A DNA stretch of 64,000 nt, taken from positions 1-64,000 of the forward strand of contig NZ_KB899978.1 in assembly GCF_000378485.1 (NCBI RefSeq). Reading direction: 5' to 3'. The DNA is from Flavobacterium rivuli WB 3.3-2 = DSM 21788 (GTDB lineage Bacteria > Bacteroidota > Bacteroidia > Flavobacteriales > Flavobacteriaceae). Positions 28,301 through 37,418 of the stretch are shown one piece after another. The notes beneath the pieces are model-generated. The model made no database searches. It was not told the origin of the DNA and saw nothing but the letters and a program-made list of their open reading frames with translations. Within the stretch, counting starts at the first letter, position 1, and each line of letters opens with the position of its first letter. The position numbers and the translations under genes are program-made.

Positions 28301-30618
28301 GCTTATATACAGAATACTATAACATTGTAGCATTTACTACTACAACAGGTTTTAGTAACATATCTAATACTGAAGAGCAATTAGTAGCTTACACAAACAA
28401 CTTTGACACTATGGTGGTTAGCCAGGAGCCGGGAGGAAGTTTTGGTTACACAGTTACTATAGACTCTTACACTGCTGTTGATATTTGGATTGACTGGAAC
28501 AATGACCTTGATTTTGATGATGAAGGCGAATTTATAAGGACGCATGAAAACCAGAATTTTGTTAATGCCGACTTTACAAATACAATTTCTATACCTGGTG
28601 TTATAGCACAGGGCAATTACAGGATGAGGCTACGTTCCCGTTCTACATGGAACACAGGCAGCCCTTGTGGACAATATGATTACGGTACAGCTCAGGATTA
28701 TGCCATTAACATTGGCGATCCTCCTACATGTTATGTTCCCGTAACTGTAACCGGCGTAGGTGTTTCATCTGGTGTTGCTAACTTAAGCTGGGCATCTCAG
28801 GGTCTTGGAAGCGATCCTGTAGGATATGAGTATTTTGTTACAACATCTACTACAAGCCCGGAATCTGGTACTGCAATAACAGGAACATCTGTTCCGGGAT
28901 ATACAGGAATTATAGACAACACATGGTATTACCTTCATGTAAGGACAAACTGTGGCGACGGAGATTACAGCCAGTGGGCTATTTCGCCAAGGTTTAGATA
29001 CCTTGCAGGAGATACATGTGCAAGCGCTATAGATCTTGCTACACAAACAAGCCCTTACAGCTACAGCACAGTAGGAGCCGGTAACGACTTTACAAGCTCT
29101 TGTAATACATGGGGTACTGCACCGGACCTATATTACTCTATGGTTGTTCCTAACGGATATACTTTTGTAATAGGTTTATCAACAGGTTATGATGCTGTAC
29201 ATACTGTATTTGTAGGTAGCTGCGACGATAGCGACCTGATTGTATGTACTGACAATGACTCTGATACAACAACTTGGGAAAATACAACAGGAAGTACTCA
29301 AACTGTTTATTGGGTACAGGATGGTTATGGCACAAGCACGGGTACATTTACCTTAACATGGACGCTAACACCTCCTCCTACATGCGACAGGCCAAGAGCA
29401 CTTGATGTAAACCTTACATCGCTTACTACTACAGATGCAAGCTGGGATGTACCTAATACAGGAACACCTGTAGGTTATGAGTATGCTGTAACAACATCTG
29501 CTACGCCTCCTGCAAGTGGTACTTATACTACTGCAACATCGGCCACAGGTATAACAGTAACTCCTAACGTAAACAGCTTCCTGCATGTACGCACAGTTTG
29601 TAGTGAAGCAGATGGCAACAGTATATGGGTATCTATACCGTTCTTTAGCGGTTACTGTGTACCAAGCAATACAACATCTACTGCTTATTACATTACAGGT
29701 GTAACTTCTACAGGCGGAGAAACTAACTTTGCAAGTACAAGTACAGGCTTTAGTGCATTTACTGATAATACGGCTACGCACTCAGTTTCTACATACCCTG
29801 GTGGTTCATTCTCGCTACAGGCTACAACGCCTACAGCTGCTGACAACTTTATATACAGCGTATGGATAGACTGGAATAATAACTTTGACTTTACCGATGA
29901 GGGAGAGCGAGTTATAAACACAGGTTATTTAATTACACCGGCAACACTTGGCACTATAACTGTACCAATGACAGTTGTTCCGGGTACATACAGGATGAGG
30001 ATTAGAAATGCTCACTTTGGTGCTCCGGTACCTGCATGTGGAGAACAGGGATCTGGCGAGGCAGAAGATTACACATTAGAGGTAGTACCGGCTCCAAGCT
30101 GTTTCCCTCCTTATGGCGCAACAATAACAACTACAGATCCTGGTTATGCTAATCTTAGCTGGTCTCCGCCATTAATAGGTGGTACTCCTTCAGGATATGA
30201 GTATGTATTTAGCACATCTTCTACTCCTCCTACAGGTAATGGTACACCAAGCGCATCTTTCTTTGTTGGAGATGTAGAGTACAACCCTTTACAATCTGTA
30301 TACCTGTTTGTTCGCAGCAGCTGCGGCGGTGGCGACTACAGTACATGGGTTACTGCACAAATTCTTGGTACTGAATCGAAAGACTTCCTTGCTAACAGCA
30401 TAGTTGTTTATAAAGAAGGCAGTGCAATTAACATTACATCTGGTAATACATTAATGAAAGGTGTTACAATTTATGACACCCGCGGCAGGAAGCTTTATAG
30501 CCAGGCCGACATTAACAATACAGAAGTTGCACTTACAGGCCTGCAAATACAACAGCAGGTAGTAATTGTAGAAGTTGATACTCCAAGAGGTAAAGTAAGT
30601 AAACGAATAGTTTTCTAA
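25372..30618 (+). CDS. Giant GEVED/FnIII surface protein, T9SS type C sorting signal
   Basis: 1748 residues from the ATG at 25372. The signal peptide is long (about 56 residues, ending TVQIFAQ), with an extended polar n-region. The mature protein alternates three beta-sandwich units: PPC-like domains starting GDTCA (about 57-193, 757-881, 1210-1335), FnIII-like domains ending in a HVRT-C-G motif (seven copies) and GEVED domains (about 285-430, 522-664, 972-1117, 1427-1574) with an Asp-rich DWNDDLDFDDEGE loop. The last ~80 residues are a type C T9SS signal (GVTIYDTRGRKLYSQ, ending KVSKRIVF). Probable long surface adhesin. Paralogous to the next gene. Confidence 0.92.
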   Translation: MKKNYNSLPRGAGNFLPPPESNSKAFACWLSNHFKGKNLLVAAFLFMLSTVQIFAQTGETCATAIDLGTLTSPFSGTTVGAANDYTPSCQTFSSAGDLVYSVSVPNGYTLNIVQTVNNYDSVHSVYYGSCDAQTLIVCRDDPDTPSDFNGQLAPVEWENATGSDQTVYWYQDGYNNYTGTFTLTWSVTPPPTCNIPTSVLATVLSATTADLSWGAPVTGTATNYEYALTNSATPPASGTVTTATTVYGAAITVNQNTYLHVRTNCGTTDGYSEWVTFSFYSGICIPASPYVNGTGITNVAIGSINNTTGLEATNYGNFSSQIVNIGQGVTQQFSVTFNTFDSYNVKLWVDWNDNLTFDDGEEVFSGATPTGNPSTITGSFTVPVTAALGNHRLRIGGMVSWSGQPLPCATTAYYGVYEDYTVNVTTPPSCFTPVAPTATNVSAGVINIAWTAPTLGTTPAGYEYVVDTTVASPASGTAVTGTSVNNVAVTVNVTGYLHVRTSCGSGDFSEWVTIPFYNGVCIPAPTSVDGQGITNVTIGSINNTTGTETNNYGNFTSQIVNVGQGVTQPFSITFGTGADYVTRIWVDWNDDLDFDDEGEEIFFGTSPAGNPATLSGTFTVPVTAALGNHRLRIGGTDYGPTTPCYNGSWGSYEDYTINVTLPPTCFTPATPLGVATASGVANLSWVAPTLGGAPVGYEYAVDTNFASPASGTAITGTSVTGYTGIVDNTYYYLHVRTNCGTGDYSEWVTSARFRFLQGDTCATAISLDALTSPLSSTTVGAGNDYTPSCGFTNAPDIYYSITVPNGYVLVAGLTASSYDSEHVLFYGDCTTQTEILCTDAETGDTTWENTTGSTQTVYWVQDGWSSNTGTYTLAWTLTPPPPCNIPRNVTGTMVTLTTANISWTVPVTGTPVSYEYAVTQSETPPAAGTVTTTMSFTDVATVANAYNYVHVRTNCGTDGYSEWVTYQFYSGHCIPNSLYTEYYNIVAFTTTTGFSNISNTEEQLVAYTNNFDTMVVSQEPGGSFGYTVTIDSYTAVDIWIDWNNDLDFDDEGEFIRTHENQNFVNADFTNTISIPGVIAQGNYRMRLRSRSTWNTGSPCGQYDYGTAQDYAINIGDPPTCYVPVTVTGVGVSSGVANLSWASQGLGSDPVGYEYFVTTSTTSPESGTAITGTSVPGYTGIIDNTWYYLHVRTNCGDGDYSQWAISPRFRYLAGDTCASAIDLATQTSPYSYSTVGAGNDFTSSCNTWGTAPDLYYSMVVPNGYTFVIGLSTGYDAVHTVFVGSCDDSDLIVCTDNDSDTTTWENTTGSTQTVYWVQDGYGTSTGTFTLTWTLTPPPTCDRPRALDVNLTSLTTTDASWDVPNTGTPVGYEYAVTTSATPPASGTYTTATSATGITVTPNVNSFLHVRTVCSEADGNSIWVSIPFFSGYCVPSNTTSTAYYITGVTSTGGETNFASTSTGFSAFTDNTATHSVSTYPGGSFSLQATTPTAADNFIYSVWIDWNNNFDFTDEGERVINTGYLITPATLGTITVPMTVVPGTYRMRIRNAHFGAPVPACGEQGSGEAEDYTLEVVPAPSCFPPYGATITTTDPGYANLSWSPPLIGGTPSGYEYVFSTSSTPPTGNGTPSASFFVGDVEYNPLQSVYLFVRSSCGGGDYSTWVTAQILGTESKDFLANSIVVYKEGSAINITSGNTLMKGVTIYDTRGRKLYSQADINNTEVALTGLQIQQQVVIVEVDTPRGKVSKRIVF

Positions 30619-30640
30619 TTTATTTACCCTTATAATATTA

Positions 30641-30675
30641 GCCGGCCGGTACAATTGTACCGGCCGGCTTTTTTT
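30641..30675 (+). terminator. Rho-independent terminator, perfect 12-bp stem
   Basis: GCCGGCCGGTAC / GTACCGGCCGGC with an AATT loop and seven T. It makes the two paralogous adhesin genes separate transcription units. Confidence 0.92.
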
Positions 30676-30999
30676 ATATAAATACGTGTAATAATCTATT
30701 TATAGAGATCAATTATAAAGAAAACAAACATTAATACCTCAAAAAACTATTTTTTGACAATAATCAGCATAAATCTTAGATTTTTATAACTGAAAATAGT
30801 AAATATTCATCATGACATTAACAATTGTTACAGGCATTAAAATAAATATTTAGCACAAAACACACTATTCAATACACTCGTTTTGCGTATTTATTTAACA
30901 AATTCTGTTTTTATTAATTATTCTTTAATTAACCATTTACATAAACTTAACATTATATAATAATTGTATTTTTAAAGCACACAAATATTATGTATTAAA
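30676..30999. other. AT-rich intergenic region with duplicated leader
   Basis: About 320 bp without a gene. The segment before the ATG (TAATTGTATTTTTAAAG, then ACAAATATTATGTA) copies the leader of the preceding adhesin gene. Confidence 0.5.
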
Positions 31000-33900
31000 A
31001 TGAAAAAAAATTACAACTTGTTACCTAAGAACCCACAAAACTTATTGTGGCGGTTAGGTGGAAATGAGCATCCTGATGAAGGAAGCCCACCTCCGGTTTT
31101 TGTCAAAAAAAGCTCTTTGCTTATCACGGCAATGCTTTTTATGTTTGCAACTGCGCAAAGTTTTGCACAGACTTCGTACTGTACCCCGGCACCTACATCT
31201 GTAGATAACCAGGGTATTATTAATGTTACCATAGGTTCCATTAACAACACTACTGTTGCAGAGGCTGGCCGTTATGGCGATTATTCTGCTCAAATTGTAA
31301 ATGTAGGCCAGACTGTTACCCAGCCGTTTAGTATTACATTTGGAACAGGCTACACGTATGATACAAAAATATGGGTAGACTGGAATAATGATTTTGATTT
31401 TGATGATGAAGGTGAACAGGTTTATTTTGGCACATCTAACAATGCTAACCCAACAACGCTATCGGGTAGTTTTACCGTTCCTGCAACTGCATCATTAGGC
31501 AACCACCGTGTAAGGATAGGTGGCCTGGATGATGGCGGCACTGCCGGTATAAGAGTGACACCATGCTACACCGGTACTTACGGAAGCTATGAAGATTACA
31601 CTATAAATGTTACCGTTCCACCTGCCTGTTTTACACCGGCAAATGCTGCCGCTGTAGTAACGGCAGCAAATAATGCTAACCTTAGCTGGGCAGCACCTAC
31701 ACAAGGCACAACCCCTGTAGGTTACGAATATGCTGTAGATACAAATTTAGCGGCGCCTGCAAGTGGTACAGCAGTAACTACAACATCTGTTACAGGCTAT
31801 ACGGGTTTTGCAGATAACACTAACTATTACCTTCACGTTAGGACAAACTGTGGTGAAGGCAGTTATAGCGACTGGGTTACTTCTCCAGCATTTAGATATA
31901 TTGGCGGAGATACCTGTGCTAATGCTATAAGCCTTGACACGCTTACAAGCCCATTATCTTCTACAACTGCAGGTGCAGCTAATGATTATACAGCATCTTG
32001 TAACTTTAGCAGTGCACAAACGCCCGATTTATTTTACTCTATAGTAGTTCCTGCAGGGTATAAATTATCAATAGGCCAGACTGCAAACAACTACGACTCT
32101 GTACATTCTGCATTTTACGGTACCTGCGAAAGCAATACCCAACTTGTATGTTATGATTACCCTGAATTACCGGCCGATGGCGCTGCGGCAACATTAGTTT
32201 GGGAAAACACAACAGGTAGTACACAAACTGTATACTGGGTTCAGGATAGCTACAATGCTGCCGGAGGAACATTTACACTGGCATGGACGTTAACTCCGCC
32301 ACCGGCTTGTAATATACCTACCGCAGTAACTGCTCAGTTAGTATCTGCAACACAGGCTAACTTAAGCTGGGGCGTACCTGTAACAGGTACACCAACAGGT
32401 TATCAGTATGCTGTTACAACAACAGCTACAGCACCAGAAAGTGGCACTGCTACAACAGCAACTTCTGTTGCAGGTGTAACAGTTACAGCAAACCAGACTA
32501 ATTACCTACACGTTCGCACAGCTTGTGGCGACTCAGGGTTTAGTACGTGGGTTACCTACGCATTTTTTGCAGGATATTGTACACCGGCACCTACATCTGT
32601 AGATAACCAGGGTATAATAAATGTAACAATAGGTACTATTAATAACACTACTGTTGCAGAACCTGGCCGTTATGGCGATTATACTGCACAAATTGTAAAT
32701 GTGGGCCAGGGAGTTACCCAGCCATTTAGCATTACTCTTGGCACAGGCTATACTTATGACACAAGAATGTGGATAGACTGGAATGATGACCTTGATTTTA
32801 ACGATGAAGGTGAGCAGGTTTTCTCTACAGAATCTTCAAATGCTAACCCTGTAACGTTAACAGGCTCATTTACAGTTCCTGCAAATGCAATTTTAGGCAA
32901 TCACAGGATAAGGATAGGCGGTCAGGATAACGGACCTACTACTCCTTGTTACACAGGATCTTATGGTACTTTTGAAGACTATACTATAAACGTTACGCTA
33001 CCTCCTGCTTGTTTTACACCTGCTAACGCGTTAGGTGTAGCAACAGCATCGGGCTTAGCTAACCTTAGCTGGACAGCTCCAACTCTTGGAACTACACCTA
33101 CAGGTTATGAGTATGTTGTAGATACAGTTGCTACAGCCCCTACTGTGGCCGGTACCACTGTTACAGCAACAACTGTTACAGGATATACAGGAATAGTAGA
33201 TGGTACATTTTACTATCTACACGTAAGGACTAATTGTGGCGGCGGTAACTATAGCGAATGGATTACATCTGCTGCATTTAGATACCTTCCGGGAGATACT
33301 TGTGCTACAGCTATAAGCCTTGACGCTTTAACAAGCCCATTATCATCTACAACAGTAGGCGCGGGTAATGACTATGCACCTACATGTAGTTTTAGTAATG
33401 CAGCAGATTTGCTATACTCTATAACTGTTCCTGTAGGATATACACTATCTATTGGCCAAACGGCTAATAACTACGATACTGTACACTCTGCATTTTATGG
33501 AACTTGCGAAAACCGTACAGTATTAACATGTGCTGATTATCCTGAGTTGCCTTCTGAAGGAGCAGCAGCTACTTTAGTTTGGGAAAACACAACTTCTGCC
33601 ACTCAAACAGTGTACTGGGTACAGGATGGTTACGGTAGCGCAACCGGTACATTTACATTAGGATGGACGTTAACTCCGCCACCTGCATGTAACGTGCCTA
33701 CTGCCGTTAGTGCTGTATTAACTAATACCACTACGGCTACTGTTAGCTGGGCTGGCCCTATAACAGGAACAGCAGCCGGTTACGAGTATGCAGTAACAAA
33801 CAATGCTACACCACCGGCAACGGGTACAGCTACAACAGAAACTTCTATTACAGGCATACCGGTAACTTTAAACATTTATTCTTACCTGCACGTTCGCACA

Positions 33901-36900
33901 GCTTGTGGCGAAACAGGATTTAGCGAATGGGTAACTTTCCGTTTCTACTCTGGTTACTGTATACCTGCACCTACATCTGTAGATGGTATTGGTATTACTA
34001 ACGTAACTATTGGCAGTATAAACAACACTACCGTTGCAGAAGCAAATAACTATGGTAACTATTCTGACCAGATTGTAAATGTGGGCCAGGGTGTTACACA
34101 ACCATTCAGCATTACATTTAGCACAGGCTACACGTATGACACTAAAATATGGGTAGACTGGAATAACGACCTTGATTTTGACGATGAAGGCGAACAAATT
34201 TTCTTTGGCACATCTTTAGCTCCAAACCCTTCTACATTATCTGGCACCTTCACAGTTCCGGCAACGGCAACTTTAGGTCAGCACAGGTTAAGGATAGGCG
34301 GACTTGATTTTGGCGATACAAATGGTATAAACGTTACTCCATGCTACACCGGATCTTACGGCAGCTACGAAGATTATACTATTAACGTTACTACACCTCC
34401 CGTATGTTTTACACCTACAGCACCTACAGCAGTTAATGCAAGTGCAGGATTTGTAAACATAAGCTGGACAGCGCCAACTCTTGGCGGTACTCCTGCAGGA
34501 TATGAGTATGTTGTAGACACTACGGTAGGCGCTCCTACCGTAAGCGGAACTGCTACTACCGAAACATCTGTTGCAAACGTAGTTGCACCTGTTAACGTAA
34601 GAGGTTACCTTCACGTAAGGACTAACTGTGGTAACGGCGATTACAGCGAGTGGGTAACTACTTCATTCTACAATGGCGTATGTATTCCTGCCCCTACATC
34701 TGTAGATGGTTTAGGTATTACTAACGTAGCTATTGGCAGCATTAATAACGCTACAGGATCTGAACCGGGCCGTTATGGCGATTACTCTTCTCAAATAGTA
34801 AACGTAGGCCAGGGTGTTACACAAGCGTTTGAAATTACATACAGCACAGGTTACACTTATGACACTAAAATATGGGTAGACTGGAATGATGACCTTGATT
34901 TTGACGATGCAGGTGAGCAGGTTTACTTTGGCACTTCTTTAGCCGCTAACCCTACTATATTAGCCGGTACATTTACTGTTCCTGCAACGGCAGCTTTAGG
35001 CCCGCACAGGTTAAGGATAGGTGGTCTTGATTTTGGCGATACAAATGGTGTTAACGTTACTCCATGCTATACCGGAACTTACGGTAGCTACGAAGATTAT
35101 ACTATTAACGTAACTACTCCACCATCTTGCTTTACTCCTACTAATGCTGTTGGTGCTGCTACAGCATCTAACACAGCTAACCTTAGCTGGACTGCCCCAA
35201 CATTAGGCGGTACTCCTGTAGGTTATGAGTATGTAGTAGATACTTTTGCAGCTGCCCCTGCAACAGCGGGTACAGCATCTGCAACAACAACTGTTACAGG
35301 TTACACAGGCATAGTAGATAATACGTACTACTACCTTCACGTAAGGACAAATTGTGGCGAAGGCGACTTCAGCGAGTGGATTACATCTCCGCGCTTCAGG
35401 TTCCTTTTAGGCGATACGTGTCTTACTGCTGTAAGCCTTGATGGGCAAACTTCTCCTTACTCATCTACAACTGTAGGTGCAGGTAATGATTATACCCCTA
35501 CTTGTAGCTTTAGCAATGCTCCTGAGTTATTTTACTCTTTAACAGTACCTAATGGCTACACAGTAACTATAGGGTTAACTGCAAACGGATACGACTCTGT
35601 ACACTCTGTATTCTACGGTAGCTGTGCATCTCAGACAGCTTTAGATTGTACTGATACAGAAATTGTGAATACTGTGTGGGAAAACGTTACCGGTAGTTCT
35701 CAAACACTATACTGGGTACAGGATGGTTACGGTTCTAACAGCGGTACATTTACATTAGCCTGGTCATTAGTGCCACCGGTTACATGTGATAAACCAAGGG
35801 CTCTTGCAGTACAGCTTACATCGCTTACAACTGCAAACCTTAGCTGGACAGTGCCTAACACAGGCAGCCCTGAAGGTTATGAGTATGCAATTACATCATC
35901 GGAGACACCTCCGGCAAGTGGTACATTTAACGCTACTACTACGGTAACAAACGTAACTGTAACGCCTAACGTTGCTCAATACCTGCACGTACGTTCTGCA
36001 TGTGGTACTACAGACGGATTTAGTGTATGGGTTACAATTCCGTTCTTTAGCGGATACTGTGTACCTACAAACACTGTATCTACTGCATACTACATTACAG
36101 GTGTAACTACTACTGGTGGCAGTACTAACATTGCTTCTACAAGTACTGCATTTAGTGCATTTACAGATTATACTGCTACACAAACAGTTTCTAACTATGC
36201 AGGAGAATCATTTAATGTTCAGGTTACAGCACCAACAACTACAGACCAATACCTGTATAGTGTTTGGGTAGACTGGAACAATGATTTTGATTTTGACGAT
36301 CTTGGCGAAAGGGTAATCAATACCGGTTACTTATTTAGCCCTGCAAACATAGGCACGGTAACTATACCGGTTGGTACACCTGTAGGAACTTACAGGATGA
36401 GGATAAGAAATGCACATACAGGTTCTCCGGTACCGGCATGTGGCGAGCAGGGAAGCGGCGAAGCTGAAGATTACACTTTGGTTGTAGAAGCTACACCATC
36501 ATGCGTAGCTCCTTTTGGCCTTAGCATAACCCCTACAGATCCCGGCTTTGCTAACCTTAGCTGGAGCCCATCATTATTAGGTGGCGCACCTTTAGGCTAT
36601 GAGTATGCCTTTGGCACATCGTCTACACCACCGGCAGGCAATGGTACACCAAGCGCATCATTCTTTGTGGGCGATGCACCATACAACCCTGCGGTATCTG
36701 TATACTTATTTGTTCGCACAGTATGCGGTGAAGGAGATTACAGTGAATGGGCAACATTTTCAGTACTTGATCTTGTATCGCCAGAACTTCTTTCTAACAG
36801 CGTGATTGTTTATAAAGACGGTAACACCATTAATGTTACAAGCGGTACTACTCAGGTAACGGGTGTAACTATTTATGATACCCGCGGAAGAAAACTGTAC

Positions 36901-37017
36901 GACCAGGCTGCTAACAGCAACAATGTTGTTATTAACGACCTGCAGATACAGCAACAGGTAATTATATTAGAAATTAATACCACAAAAGGTAAAGTAAGCA
37001 AAAGAATAATTTTCTAA
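31000..37017 (+). CDS. Giant GEVED/FnIII surface protein, T9SS type C sorting signal (paralogue)
   Basis: 2005 residues; signal peptide of about 57 residues (starts KKNYNLLPKNPQN, ends TAQSFAQ), related to that of the preceding gene. Order: GEVED, FnIII, PPC-like, FnIII, GEVED, FnIII, PPC-like, FnIII, GEVED, FnIII, GEVED, FnIII, PPC-like, FnIII, GEVED, FnIII, then the type C signal (GVTIYDTRGRKLYDQ). That is five GEVED, three PPC-like and eight FnIII units. The final GEVED (VPTNTVSTAYYITG) is the divergent type also found last in the paralogue. Internal copies are so alike at DNA level that perfect repeats over 30 bp occur (31186-31217 and 32584-32615). Function inferred: adhesion to surfaces or glycans. 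Confidence 0.92.
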   Translation: MKKNYNLLPKNPQNLLWRLGGNEHPDEGSPPPVFVKKSSLLITAMLFMFATAQSFAQTSYCTPAPTSVDNQGIINVTIGSINNTTVAEAGRYGDYSAQIVNVGQTVTQPFSITFGTGYTYDTKIWVDWNNDFDFDDEGEQVYFGTSNNANPTTLSGSFTVPATASLGNHRVRIGGLDDGGTAGIRVTPCYTGTYGSYEDYTINVTVPPACFTPANAAAVVTAANNANLSWAAPTQGTTPVGYEYAVDTNLAAPASGTAVTTTSVTGYTGFADNTNYYLHVRTNCGEGSYSDWVTSPAFRYIGGDTCANAISLDTLTSPLSSTTAGAANDYTASCNFSSAQTPDLFYSIVVPAGYKLSIGQTANNYDSVHSAFYGTCESNTQLVCYDYPELPADGAAATLVWENTTGSTQTVYWVQDSYNAAGGTFTLAWTLTPPPACNIPTAVTAQLVSATQANLSWGVPVTGTPTGYQYAVTTTATAPESGTATTATSVAGVTVTANQTNYLHVRTACGDSGFSTWVTYAFFAGYCTPAPTSVDNQGIINVTIGTINNTTVAEPGRYGDYTAQIVNVGQGVTQPFSITLGTGYTYDTRMWIDWNDDLDFNDEGEQVFSTESSNANPVTLTGSFTVPANAILGNHRIRIGGQDNGPTTPCYTGSYGTFEDYTINVTLPPACFTPANALGVATASGLANLSWTAPTLGTTPTGYEYVVDTVATAPTVAGTTVTATTVTGYTGIVDGTFYYLHVRTNCGGGNYSEWITSAAFRYLPGDTCATAISLDALTSPLSSTTVGAGNDYAPTCSFSNAADLLYSITVPVGYTLSIGQTANNYDTVHSAFYGTCENRTVLTCADYPELPSEGAAATLVWENTTSATQTVYWVQDGYGSATGTFTLGWTLTPPPACNVPTAVSAVLTNTTTATVSWAGPITGTAAGYEYAVTNNATPPATGTATTETSITGIPVTLNIYSYLHVRTACGETGFSEWVTFRFYSGYCIPAPTSVDGIGITNVTIGSINNTTVAEANNYGNYSDQIVNVGQGVTQPFSITFSTGYTYDTKIWVDWNNDLDFDDEGEQIFFGTSLAPNPSTLSGTFTVPATATLGQHRLRIGGLDFGDTNGINVTPCYTGSYGSYEDYTINVTTPPVCFTPTAPTAVNASAGFVNISWTAPTLGGTPAGYEYVVDTTVGAPTVSGTATTETSVANVVAPVNVRGYLHVRTNCGNGDYSEWVTTSFYNGVCIPAPTSVDGLGITNVAIGSINNATGSEPGRYGDYSSQIVNVGQGVTQAFEITYSTGYTYDTKIWVDWNDDLDFDDAGEQVYFGTSLAANPTILAGTFTVPATAALGPHRLRIGGLDFGDTNGVNVTPCYTGTYGSYEDYTINVTTPPSCFTPTNAVGAATASNTANLSWTAPTLGGTPVGYEYVVDTFAAAPATAGTASATTTVTGYTGIVDNTYYYLHVRTNCGEGDFSEWITSPRFRFLLGDTCLTAVSLDGQTSPYSSTTVGAGNDYTPTCSFSNAPELFYSLTVPNGYTVTIGLTANGYDSVHSVFYGSCASQTALDCTDTEIVNTVWENVTGSSQTLYWVQDGYGSNSGTFTLAWSLVPPVTCDKPRALAVQLTSLTTANLSWTVPNTGSPEGYEYAITSSETPPASGTFNATTTVTNVTVTPNVAQYLHVRSACGTTDGFSVWVTIPFFSGYCVPTNTVSTAYYITGVTTTGGSTNIASTSTAFSAFTDYTATQTVSNYAGESFNVQVTAPTTTDQYLYSVWVDWNNDFDFDDLGERVINTGYLFSPANIGTVTIPVGTPVGTYRMRIRNAHTGSPVPACGEQGSGEAEDYTLVVEATPSCVAPFGLSITPTDPGFANLSWSPSLLGGAPLGYEYAFGTSSTPPAGNGTPSASFFVGDAPYNPAVSVYLFVRTVCGEGDYSEWATFSVLDLVSPELLSNSVIVYKDGNTINVTSGTTQVTGVTIYDTRGRKLYDQAANSNNVVINDLQIQQQVIILEINTTKGKVSKRIIF

Positions 37018-37047
37018 GCTGCTGATAATTTTTAAAGCCTAAATACT

Positions 37048-37079
37048 AAGCCCCACGCAATTGCGTGGGGCTTTTTTAT
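37048..37079 (+). terminator. Rho-independent terminator
   Basis: AAGCCCCACGC / GCGTGGGGCTT with an AATT loop and T-run, 30 bp after the adhesin stop. Confidence 0.9.
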
Positions 37080-37170
37080 TTTTGGCATGGCATGTGCTGC
37101 AAAATGCCGATTTATTAATTTGATAAAAAAGTTACCTAAATGTAAAACCATTAATAAAAAACATACGTAT

Positions 37171-37227
37171 ATGAGTTTAAATGCATTGCCCCAAGCAAAT
37201 AAACAAAAAGCCATTCAATTAAAGTAA
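37171..37227 (+). CDS. Possible 18-residue microprotein between two terminators
   Basis: ATG frame of 18 codons (MSLNALPQANKQKAIQLK), polar and basic. It stands alone between the terminator at 37048 and another terminator hairpin 19 bp after its stop (37246). A terminator with no gene in front would be unexplained, so either this frame or an untranslated small RNA of about 100-150 nt is likely transcribed here. No exact -7 box; TTAATTTG at 37115-37122 differs from TAnnTTTG by one base. Confidence 0.35.
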   Translation: MSLNALPQANKQKAIQLK

Positions 37228-37245
37228 GGTGTGGTTTTATGGCTT

Positions 37246-37278
37246 CCCTCCTCTTTTTATTAAAGTGGAGGGTTTTTT
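37246..37278 (+). terminator. Rho-independent terminator of a small transcript
   Basis: Stem CCCTCCTCTTT / AAAGTGGAGGG with one mismatch, then six T. It lies 229 bp after the adhesin stop and beyond that gene's own terminator. Confidence 0.75.
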
Positions 37279-37351
37279 ATTAACACAAATTTATGACATT
37301 GTTAATAGTTTTATAACATTTATCCTCAAAATTAACTATTTAGAAATGCAG

Positions 37352-37380
37352 TTTGTCGGATAAATATATACTTTTGTCGG
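37352..37380 (+). promoter_or_regulatory. TTTGTCGG direct repeat, 21-bp period
   Basis: TTTGTCGG occurs at 37352-37359 and 37373-37380, start to start 21 bp, 67 bp upstream of the ATG at 37419. Both copies are in the same orientation. Related repeats stand before the genes at 43743 and 49576. The second copy overlaps an exact -7 box (TACTTTTG, 37369-37376), so either the box or the proposed operator may be fortuitous. Confidence 0.55.
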
Positions 37381-37418
37381 TACACAATTTTATTCCCCTA
37401 TAAAACTCAAATTTAATT

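Noticed and set aside
25372-37017. Many long antisense frames, often rich in Cys, Tyr and Ser
   Set aside because: They mirror the Thr/Ala/Gly-rich codons of the adhesin genes on the other strand and have no promoters, signals or conserved features.
25372-37017. Regular DNA repeats that might be taken for a CRISPR array
   Set aside because: The repeat unit is whole protein domains of 90-150 codons kept in frame, without short direct repeats and unique spacers.
37369-37376. Exact -7 box TACTTTTG as the promoter of the gene at 37419
   Set aside because: It overlaps the second copy of the TTTGTCGG repeat and has no -33 partner at proper spacing, so I did not list it as a separate promoter.
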